From contig CAVWPR010000008.1 of assembly GCA_963756815.1 (NCBI GenBank), positions 62,001 to 126,000 on the forward strand: a stretch of 64,000 nt of DNA. The letters run 5' to 3'. Made by a program: the position numbers and the translations under genes. The notes under the pieces are model-generated. The model made no database searches. It was not told where the DNA came from and saw only the letters and a program-made list of their open reading frames with translations. Positions 57,590 through 64,000 of the stretch are shown here, in pieces. Position 1 is the stretch's first letter, and each line of letters begins with the position of its first letter. The DNA comes from JAENVU01 sp963756815 (GTDB taxonomy: Bacteria; Actinomycetota; Acidimicrobiia; IMCC26256; JAENVU01).

Positions 57590-59045
57590 TCAGCCGTCGG
57601 CCGGTGCACCCGTCCCGAGCCGGTCGGCGGGGGCCTGGCCCGAGTCCGTGCCCCCGGTGGTCCAGTCCGGCTGCTTGGCCAGCTCGTCGGTGTCGAGGAC
57701 GAATCGGTCGCCGTCGAGGTCCCGGATCGGGGCCACGGTCTCCGAGGCGGGGCGCACCCGGTCGGAGGGTCGGGCGCGGATGCCGTCGCGAACGCGCGCC
57801 AGGGCCGTCCCGACGGCGGCCTGTTGCTGTCCCGCGAGCGCGCAGCGCGCTTCGTCGGCGACCGTGAGCACGGCGGCGTCGACCTCGGCTCGGATCCGTT
57901 CGTGGTCGGTCGGCGCGTCGAGGAGCTCGGCGAGTCCGGCGGCGATGATGCGACCGTCCTGCTTGCACGGAGTGCACTGGCCACACGACTCGACCGCGAG
58001 GAAGCGGGCCACACCGGCGGCGACGGCGAGGAGATCCGCGTCGCGATCCACGACGATGAAGCCGGCGGTTCCGAGCCCGCTGCCCACGGCCGCGAAGTCC
58101 TCGTAGGTCAGCGGTACGTCGAGGTCACCGGGCCCGACCCAGGCGGCCGAGACGCCCGGCATCACCGCCGCGACCCGGTCCGGATCGACGTCGCCGATGG
58201 TGCGCAGGACCTCGCGCAACGGCGTGCCCATCGGGAACTCGGCGACCCCGTGACGAGGAGCGTCGCCCGACACGGTGCAGACGACGGACCCGGGTGACTC
58301 GGCGGTGCCGAGCTCCCGGAACCAGTCCGAGCCGTGGGTCACGATCCCGACGACGTGCGCGATGGTCTCCACGTTGTCGACGAGCGTCGGCACGCCTCCC
58401 GTGCGCTCCGCCCGCGCCGCGAGCTCGACGCCCGCGGCGCTGCGTCCCGGAGGACCGTCACCGGGGACCGGGACCTCCTCGACGCCGCGCCGGAACGGCG
58501 GGGACACGCGTGGGAACGGAGGTCGACCGTCGAGCACCTCGAGCAACGCCGTCTCCTCGCCGTACAGGTAGCTGGCCGGGCCGGCGAAGACGTCGACGGT
58601 GATGTCGGGGCACCAGCCCGCGGCGGCGACCGCGGCGATGGCGCCGCGCACGCGCGCGAGCTCCGGTGCGAACGACTCCTTCAACGCGAGCACCACGTGA
58701 TCCGCGCCGACGACGCGAGCCGCGACGAGTGCGCCCTCGACGACCGCGAACGGATCCCGACGGAGGATGCTCCGATCCTTGAACGAACCCGGCTCGCCCT
58801 CGGCGCCGTTCACGACGACCGTGGGTGCGGCGGTGGCCGTCAGCGGTGAAGTCTCGCACCGTCGCCCACTTGAGGCCCGTGGGAAAGCCCGCGCCACCAC
58901 GACCGCGGAGGCCTGACGCGAGCACGGTCGCGACGAGGTCCTCGGCCGCGACCGAATCGGCGGCCTCGATCGCCCGGCCACCGCCGCCGGCGAGGTAGGC
59001 GTCGAGGTCGGCGACGGCGGCGGAGGGGAGGACGCGCGACGTCAT
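57590..59045 (-). CDS. Orphan NuoF-like (FMN/4Fe-4S) flavoprotein, one frameshift
   Basis: About 485 residues. FMN-binding GLRGRGGAGFPTGLKW and VVNGAEGEPGSFKDR, NADH-region YLYGEETALLEVLDG, SLBB-type domain, and the N3-type cluster motif ESCGQCTPCK with a further Cys in DEARCALAG. One shift near 58848 splits VRDFTADG from VVNGAEGEP. No other Nuo subunits are nearby, so it is a stand-alone NAD(P)H-oxidising flavoprotein needing an unknown partner. Its ATG overlaps the hemerythrin stop (ATGA). Confidence 0.85.
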
Positions 59046-59856
59046 TCGATGCCGGTGAGCACGCCGATGCGATCGACGACTCCCTTGCCCACGTCGCGGC
59101 GCGTGCTCCACCGCGGCGCCGACCACTCCGACGGGCCCGAGGTCCGGAACCGGCGGCGCGGCGCGCTTGGCGGCGCGAAGACGGTCACCGAGCTCGAGGA
59201 GCTCGGCGCGGGAGGCGGCGGATCGCAGGTCCGGGAAGAGGTCGCGCTCCTCCTCCTTCACGTGATGACGCACGAGCTCGGTCATCACCGTGACCCGGGC
59301 GTCGAACCGCTCGTCGGAGGGCGACATCGTGCTGAGCTCGGTGAGCAGCCACTTGACGATGCGGTGCTCCTCGTACGCTTCCAGGACTTCGTCGTCGACG
59401 CCCTCGATGGTCTCGCGTGCCCACGGGTACAGGACCTGCTCCTCGATCGCGGCGTGCTTGGAGAGCGCCGCGGTCATCGTGTCGACGAGGCGACGCTTCT
59501 CCTGCGTGGCGGAGTCGCCGGCCTTCTCGAAGCGCTTGAACAGCTGCTCCACCTCGCGGTGATCGTCCTTGAGCAGCGCGATCGCGTCCTGCCGGTGCGC
59601 CCGCGTGGTCGTCTTCCGGGCGGACGTCCGCGCCGTGCGCCTTGACCGCCGTCGCCTTGACCGTCCTTCTTCGCGGTCTTCTGTGCGGTCTTGCTCGCGG
59701 TCGTGGCCGACTTCGTGGTCTTCCTCGTCGCCTTCTTGGCGGTGCTCCGAGCGGACTTCCTGCCAGGCGGACTTCTTGGCGGGGGACTTCGGGCGGGGGA
59801 CTTCTTGGCGGGGGACTTGCGGGCGGTGCGATCTTGCTCGCGGACTTCGTCGGCAC
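59042..59856 (-). CDS. Hemerythrin-domain protein with Lys/Ala-rich histone-H1-like N-terminus, frameshifted
   Basis: About 270 residues. The hemerythrin domain reads LLKDDHREVEQLFKRFEKAG, KHAAIEEQVLYPWARE, YEEHRIVKWLLTEL and VRHHVKEEERDLFPDL, with His/Glu ligands for a diiron centre. Upstream, one of the frames gives KKATRKTTKSATTASKTAQK and KTAKKDG, preceded by repeated KSPAKKSP-type units: a basic tail like histone H1 or mycobacterial Hup. Several one-base shifts in this repetitive DNA hide it. GTG at 59856 has GAGGAG six bases upstream. C-terminus VDRIGVLTGIE ends overlapping the NuoF-like gene. Confidence 0.8.
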
Positions 59857-59890
59857 GTTCGCTCCTCGATGATGGTGGGCCTCGGCGGTC

Positions 59891-59916
59891 CTACCCGTCT
59901 CGACCTCGGGCAAACG
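59891..59916 (-). promoter_or_regulatory. Predicted SigB/F-type promoter of the hemerythrin gene
   Basis: Minus-strand -35 CGTTT (59912-59916), 15-base spacer and -10 GGGTAG (59891-59896), 34 bases before the GTG start. Confidence 0.68.
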
Positions 59917-59961
59917 GATCCGGGTCCGGCGGCCGGCACCAGGTCGACGACTCGTCACCGT

Positions 59962-60567
59962 TCAGTCGTCGAGCGCGGGGTACCGGTGGGCGCGCAACGT
60001 CGCGGCGAGGTGCACGGCGTTGGCGACCATCGTCGTGGTGGTGCGGGCCGTCTTCTCCGGCGTCTCGGGAAGGTCCCGGTAGTCGGTCCCGTGCATCGCC
60101 TCGCCGACCCAGTACGTCATCGCACCCGCAGCGAGGGTGAACCCGACGTCGTTCAGGCCCTGGAACAGCTCCGCGCCCACGTGGTGGGCGCCGTCTTCGT
60201 TGCCCACCACGCCGACCATGGCGACGCGATCGACCGTCGCGATCTGGTTGCGGTCGTCGGTCTCGCCGAGGAACGCGTCGAGGCGTTCCAACACGCGCTG
60301 CGCGGGGCTGGCCGGGTGCCCCATCCAGATCGGGGTGGCGAGCACGAACAGCTCGGCGCGCAGTGCTCGCTCGCGCAGCTCGGGCCACGCATCGCCCGCG
60401 CCCTCGTCGGCGCTGACGCCGGGTCGGACGTCGTGGTCGGCGATCCGCGCGCGGTCCATCGTCACGTCGTGCGACGCGAGCGCCGCCTCGATCTGGTCGA
60501 GCAGCACGTCGGTGCTCGAAGCGTCCGGGCTGGCCTTGAGCGTGCAGTTGAGAGCGAACGCGCGCAT
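59962..60567 (-). CDS. Flavodoxin-like NAD(P)H-dependent FMN reductase
   Basis: 201 residues. FMN-phosphate loop region LNCTLKASPDASSTDVLLDQ, FVLATPIWMGHPASPAQRVLERLD, and GNEDGAHHVGAELFQGLNDVGF, the pattern of NAD(P)H-dependent FMN reductase/quinone reductases. ATG at 60567 with AAGGA upstream. Follows the RsbW-like gene by 16 bases, so it belongs to the sigF operon. Confidence 0.85.
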   Translation of the reverse strand: MRAFALNCTLKASPDASSTDVLLDQIEAALASHDVTMDRARIADHDVRPGVSADEGAGDAWPELRERALRAELFVLATPIWMGHPASPAQRVLERLDAFLGETDDRNQIATVDRVAMVGVVGNEDGAHHVGAELFQGLNDVGFTLAAGAMTYWVGEAMHGTDYRDLPETPEKTARTTTTMVANAVHLAATLRAHRYPALDD

Positions 60568-60583
60568 CGTTGGTCCTTCGGGG

Positions 60584-61013
60584 TCAGGAGGCGGAGCGGT
60601 CGACGGAGAGGTCGCACCACACGGTCTTGCCCGACGACTGCACCGCCGGCGAGCACCCCCATCGGTCGGCGATGCTCTCGACGATCGCGAGGCCACGGCC
60701 GTGGTCGTCCGATCGCCGGTTGCCGCCGAGCAGGCGCGACCGGTCGCGCCGACTCGGCGTCGGCGGGTGGCTGCTCCCGTCGCTCACCGCGACGCGCACG
60801 GTGCGTGACAGCGGCGTCACCCGCAGCGTGATGGGCTCGCCGCCGTGGAGCAGGGCGTTCGTCACCAGCTCGCTGACCGCGAGCGCGCCGGCACGGCGGA
60901 CGTCCTCCGGGACACCTGCTGCGGCGGTGACCGAGCCGAAGTAGCGGCGGGCGACTCCCACGCTCGTGGGATCGGCGGGCAGCGGGAGCTCGTGCGGCGC
61001 GACGCGATCCATC
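60584..61013 (-). CDS. RsbW-like anti-sigma factor/serine kinase (second copy)
   Basis: 142 residues of GHKL ATPase: N-box SELVTNALLHGG and G-box DDHGRGLAIVESIADRWGC. ATG at 61013, 15 bases after the peroxiredoxin-like gene. Being in the same transcript as sigF it is the likely direct anti-sigma factor. Compared with the copy at 48 kb it has a longer variable loop (SSHPPTPSRRDRSRLLGGN) before the G-box. Confidence 0.9.
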
Positions 61014-61028
61014 AGATCCCCCCGCACC

Positions 61029-61502
61029 TCACGGCGCTCCGCGTTCTGCGGACCCGGGTGCTTCCGGAGTGAGTGTGTCCGCGTGGCGGAGCAGGTCGTC
61101 GACCGCGTCGGACCCGAGTGGGACGACGAATCGCAGCCGGCCGTCGACGTCCATGACGAAGCAGCGCCCGCCCTCCGGCGCGTAGGCCTCACGGATGCTC
61201 CCGTCCTCGTCGGCCAGCAGGGTCAGCGCGTGCAGGGGAATGCGCTCCGCGAGCTCGCGCACGGTGCGGGCGGACTCGTCGACCACCGCCAGCACCTGGA
61301 TGCGGCGATGACCGAACTCGACCATTCGTGCGTCGAACGGTGCCAGGACCTCGATCAGGTCGGGCGCATCGGGCGCAGGGAAGACGAGCACGACCGGGAC
61401 CTTCCCGAGGAAGGCGTTGCGATCGAGCGTCTGTCCGTTGCTGGTCGGCGCCCGGAAGTCCGGCGCGGGGCTCCCGATGCTCACGAACGTCGTGGACTCC
61501 AC
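61029..61502 (-). CDS. AhpC/TSA-like thioredoxin-fold protein without peroxidatic Cys
   Basis: 157 residues. GSPAPDFRAPTSNGQTLDRN and VPVVLVFPAPDAPDLIEVLAPF follow the Bcp/AhpC layout, but the peroxidatic Cys position (normally FTxxCTxE) is APDAPDLIE, so peroxidase action is unlikely. A lone Cys lies in GGRCFVMD. The GTG at 61502 has GAGGAG four bases upstream; a GTG at 61574 overlapping the sigF stop is the alternative. Lies between sigF and its anti-sigma gene. Confidence 0.78.
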   Translation of the reverse strand: MESTTFVSIGSPAPDFRAPTSNGQTLDRNAFLGKVPVVLVFPAPDAPDLIEVLAPFDARMVEFGHRRIQVLAVVDESARTVRELAERIPLHALTLLADEDGSIREAYAPEGGRCFVMDVDGRLRFVVPLGSDAVDDLLRHADTLTPEAPGSAERGAP

Positions 61503-61570
61503 GGTGCTCCTCTCGTCGTCACGCTCCGCGGTACCCGACGCGGCGCCGACGCAACCGGCGAGTGGCCGGC

Positions 61571-62377
61571 TCACGGCTCGATGCTCGTGGCGAGGATCTC
61601 GAGACTCCGGGTCAGCAGGCGCGACACGTGCATCTGGCTGATCCCGACCTGCTCGGCGATCTCGCTCTGGGTCATCTCCTCGAAGTAGCGCAGGTAGACG
61701 ATGCGGCGGTCTCGTTCCGAGAGCTGCTGGAGCATCGACCGGAGCGCCACTCGCGCCTCTGCGTCGGTGAGGCCGTGGTCCTCGGCGCCCAGACCGTCGG
61801 CCACCGACCCGCCCGCCTCGCTCCTCACCGGCGCGTCGAGCGACCGCGGTCGGTAGAGATCCGACACCTCCATCGCCTCGAGCACGGCCTCGTCCGACAC
61901 GCCCGCCGCCTTCGCGATCTCGCTGACGTTGGGAGGCCGGCCCAGGTCCTGGGCCACCCTCGCGGCGATGGCGTCGAGCTCGAGGTGCAGCTCCTGCAGC
62001 CGGCGCGGCACCCTGATCGTCCAGCCGCGGTCACGGAAGTGTCGGCGCAGCTCACCGCGGATGGTGGGGATGGCGAACGACGCGAAGGGGATCTCCCGGT
62101 TGGGATCGAAGCGGTCGACGGCCTTCAAGAGGCCGAGCATCGCGACCTGGCGGAGGTCGTCGAACGGCTCACCCCGGCGCGCGTAGGGGCGGGCGAGACC
62201 CTCGGCGAGGCTCATGTGTCGCTCGATCAGCTCGTTCCGGAGCGGCCGCTCGCGCGTGCGGTGGTAGCGGACGAAGAGCGACCAGGTCTCGGCGTCGTTG
62301 CCCGGGAAGTCGACGTCGTCCATCACCGGCCGGACCGGCGACTGCGCACCTCTGATGTCGTCCGGCGCGGTGGGCAT
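61571..62377 (-). CDS. sigF: SigB/SigF/SigG-family RNA polymerase sigma factor
   Basis: 268 residues. Region 2: RNELIERHMSLAEGLARPYA, GEPFDDLRQVAMLGLLKAVDRFDP, FASFAIPTIRGELRRHFRDRGW; region 3: VPRRLQELHLELDAIAARV; region 4: LSERDRRIVYLRYFEEMTQSEIAEQVGISQMHVSRLL with a clear helix-turn-helix. Directs general stress or developmental transcription. Its own promoter has the SigB/F pattern, so it is probably autoregulated. First gene of sigF-AhpC-like-rsbW-flavodoxin. Confidence 0.93.
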   Translation of the reverse strand: MPTAPDDIRGAQSPVRPVMDDVDFPGNDAETWSLFVRYHRTRERPLRNELIERHMSLAEGLARPYARRGEPFDDLRQVAMLGLLKAVDRFDPNREIPFASFAIPTIRGELRRHFRDRGWTIRVPRRLQELHLELDAIAARVAQDLGRPPNVSEIAKAAGVSDEAVLEAMEVSDLYRPRSLDAPVRSEAGGSVADGLGAEDHGLTDAEARVALRSMLQQLSERDRRIVYLRYFEEMTQSEIAEQVGISQMHVSRLLTRSLEILATSIEP

Positions 62378-62386
62378 TCGGTCGCG

Positions 62387-62412
62387 CTACCCACTCACCG
62401 CGCGTGCGAACC
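62387..62412 (-). promoter_or_regulatory. Predicted SigB/F-type promoter of sigF (autoregulation)
   Basis: Minus-strand -35 GGTTC (62408-62412), 15-base spacer and -10 GGGTAG (62387-62392), only 9 bases before the ATG at 62377; the message would be leaderless or nearly so. Confidence 0.75.
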
Positions 62413-62479
62413 TGCGACGGATCTTGGATCTCGGCGATCCGGCCGACGCGTACCGGCCGACCCGGGACCGGACGGGTGG

Positions 62480-62506
62480 TGTTTCCGGAAGGCCGCGATC
62501 GGGTAG
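62480..62506 (+). promoter_or_regulatory. Possible SigB/F-type promoter of the PAS sensor gene
   Basis: -35 TGTTT (62480-62484), 16-base spacer and -10 GGGTAG (62501-62506), 10 bases before the ATG. One base longer spacer than the other sites. Confidence 0.5.
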
Positions 62507-62516
62507 AAGGGTCCGG

Positions 62517-64000
62517 ATGAACGTCAGGGGCATGGCGGGGGACGCCGACGCGTCCGGGGACGGCGCCGCGAGCGCGGCCCGTCTGGCGTTCGCGGCCGGG
62601 GGCATGGGGTGGTGGCGGTGGGACCCCGAGACCGGCGCGGTCTGGTGGTCGCCGGAGCTCGAGGAGCTGTACGGGCTCGAGCCCGGATCCTTCGCGGGCG
62701 ACTTCGACGCCTTCACCGACGGCATCCATCCCGACGATCGGGCCGCGGTCGCCGAGGTCATCGAACGCGCCGTGGCCGACCGTCGCGACTTCACGATCGA
62801 GCACCGCCGGATCCGTCCGGACGGTGACGTCGGCTGGATCGAGGGTCGCGGTGCGCCGGTGCTGGGCGAGGACGGCCGGGTACGGGAGTGGGTCGGCATC
62901 GCCATCGACGTCACCGCGCGCGTCACCCGGGACCGGGAGCTGCGCGACCGGGAGATCGAGACGAGCATCGCGTTCGCCGCAGGTCGAATGGGCTCGTGGC
63001 GCTGGAACACCGAGACCGGTCGGGGCGTGTGGTCGTCCGAGCTCGAGGCGCTCGTCGGGGTGGAGCCCGGCGCGTACGACGGCACCTGGGAGTCCTTCGT
63101 CGCCCCGATCGTCCCGGAGGACCACGACCTACTGCGCAACGAGGTGCTCGCCGCCGTCGAGCAGGACCGCGACTTCTCGGTGCGGTACCGGGTCCGGCAC
63201 GCCGGCGGCACGATCCGCTGGGTCGAGACGCGCGGACGGCGCCTGAGTGGCTCGGACTGGGTGGGGGTGACCATCGACGTCACGGACCTCACCGAGATCG
63301 AGGTCGCGATGCGCTCCGCGCGCGATCGGCTCGAGGAGACGGTGGCGCGCCTGGACGCGCTGCTCGAGCACGCGTCGTTCGGGTTCGCGTTCGTGGACCA
63401 CGAGGAGCGGTTCGTCCGGGTGAATCCCGTGTTCGGCGAGGTGACCGGCCAGACCCTCGCCGCCCACGTCGGCCGACCGGTGGCCGAGCTCGTTCCGGCG
63501 CTGGCCGAGCTGCTGCGGACGACCGAGCCCGACGGTCCGGGCGACGGCGCCGAGCTCTTGGGCGCGCGGGCCGCGGACGGGAGCGACCGGCACTGGCTCG
63601 TCGCCCGGTACCCCGTGCGCAGCGTCGACGGGCGGGCCCTCGGCTCCGGGCTCATGGCGGTCGACATCACCGAGCGGAAGCGTCGCGAGCGCGCCATACG
63701 ACTGACCGCGGCTGCGAGCGAACTGCTCGCGGAGACCGGTCGGCCCGACCTGCTCGACCGCATGGCCGCGATCGCGATCCCCGAGTTCGCGGACATGTGC
63801 GTGCTGTACGTGTCGCCGCGTGCGGGCCTGGCGCGCCGCTTCGCGGTCGCGCACGTCCGCCCGGGCATCGAGGCCGACCTCCGGGCCGTCGAGGCGCGCT
63901 GGCCGCAGGACGTCGACCGGATGGTGCGGGCGATCGGCCCGGCTCCGGCGCACCTGGTCGCGGAGGTCACACCGGAGCAGCGGCACGCCTTCACCTCCGG
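62517..64000 (+). CDS. Multi-PAS sensor protein, truncated by the window end
   Basis: At least 494 residues with no stop. PAS 1 (about 20-140) and PAS 2 (about 150-265) are PAS_3-type with WWRWDPETGAVWWSPELEEL and GSWRWNTETGRGVWSSELE, each ending GIAIDVT or GVTIDVT; PAS 3 (about 285-395) starts LLEHASFGFAFVDHEERFVRVN; a GAF-like start (LLAETGRPDLLDRMAAIAIPEFADMCVLYV) follows. Such proteins usually continue into a PP2C/SpoIIE phosphatase (RsbU-like) or a histidine kinase. Divergent from sigF, so an RsbU-like activator is the better guess. ATG at 62517. Confidence 0.85.
   Translation, partial: MNVRGMAGDADASGDGAASAARLAFAAGGMGWWRWDPETGAVWWSPELEELYGLEPGSFAGDFDAFTDGIHPDDRAAVAEVIERAVADRRDFTIEHRRIRPDGDVGWIEGRGAPVLGEDGRVREWVGIAIDVTARVTRDRELRDREIETSIAFAAGRMGSWRWNTETGRGVWSSELEALVGVEPGAYDGTWESFVAPIVPEDHDLLRNEVLAAVEQDRDFSVRYRVRHAGGTIRWVETRGRRLSGSDWVGVTIDVTDLTEIEVAMRSARDRLEETVARLDALLEHASFGFAFVDHEERFVRVNPVFGEVTGQTLAAHVGRPVAELVPALAELLRTTEPDGPGDGAELLGARAADGSDRHWLVARYPVRSVDGRALGSGLMAVDITERKRRERAIRLTAAASELLAETGRPDLLDRMAAIAIPEFADMCVLYVSPRAGLARRFAVAHVRPGIEADLRAVEARWPQDVDRMVRAIGPAPAHLVAEVTPEQRHAFTS

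Overview
The window is very GC-rich, densely packed actinobacterial DNA. GTG starts are frequent, and neighbouring genes repeatedly overlap by GTGA or ATGA. The gene content (mycothiol-type DinB family protein, F420/LLM oxidoreductases, SigB/F partner switching, alpha-methylacyl-CoA racemase, paired thiolase-like/DUF35 proteins, many CaiB/BaiF CoA-transferases and acyl-CoA dehydrogenases) suggests an Acidimicrobiia-like or Mycobacterium-related actinobacterium with broad acyl-CoA, sterol-like or branched-chain catabolism. The class is inferred from content only. No rRNA, tRNA, CRISPR array, phage or insertion sequence was recognised.

Layout: 0-5 kb holds a nucleotide cyclase, then (minus strand) alpha-methylacyl-CoA racemase behind three tandem paralogous amidohydrolases. 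4.9-10.3 kb (minus) is a respiratory module: a cupredoxin lipoprotein with an almost perfectly duplicated domain, a two-TM protein, a GltD-like flavoprotein with extra 4Fe-4S clusters, b6f-like cytochrome b, Rieske protein and monohaem cytochrome c. 10.4-18 kb is acyl-CoA catabolism (thiolase-like + DUF35 pair, double-domain CoA-transferase, SDR, acyl-CoA dehydrogenase). 18.2-24.2 kb is gltBD. 24.3-34 kb is mixed: ECF sigma factor coupled to a VOC protein, aat, a ferritin-like diiron protein, YceH, ArsC, acyl-CoA dehydrogenase, LLM oxidoreductases, poly-gamma-glutamate hydrolase, acyl-ACP thioesterase. 34-47 kb has an EthD protein, SDRs, esterases, a second thiolase-like/DUF35 pair, a CDF transporter, a PhyH dioxygenase, gamma-carbonic anhydrase, a thiolase and a metallopeptidase.

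47-64 kb looks like a general-stress and envelope region. It holds CsbD, a STAS antagonist, two RsbW-like kinases, a PAP2 / diacylglycerol kinase / YihY operon, phospholipase D, superoxide dismutase, a hemerythrin protein with a Lys/Ala-rich tail, an orphan NuoF-like protein, a SigB/F-family sigma factor and a multi-PAS sensor cut by the window end. I find near-identical SigB/F-type promoter sequences (GGTTN or CGTTT, 15-nt spacer, GGGTAC/G) before sigF itself, csbD, sodA, the hemerythrin gene and the PAP2 operon, and a 16-nt-spacer version before the PAS gene. That supports a local SigF regulon.

Data quality matters for reading this annotation. Roughly a third of the genes are split by one-base frameshifts, some in short C/G runs, while motifs and family similarity continue across the break. 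These look like consensus errors rather than decay. A 432-base segment at 33.8-34.2 kb, containing a 16-A run and increasingly noisy copies of both flanking genes, looks like an assembly artefact. Coordinates of frameshifted genes are outer bounds.
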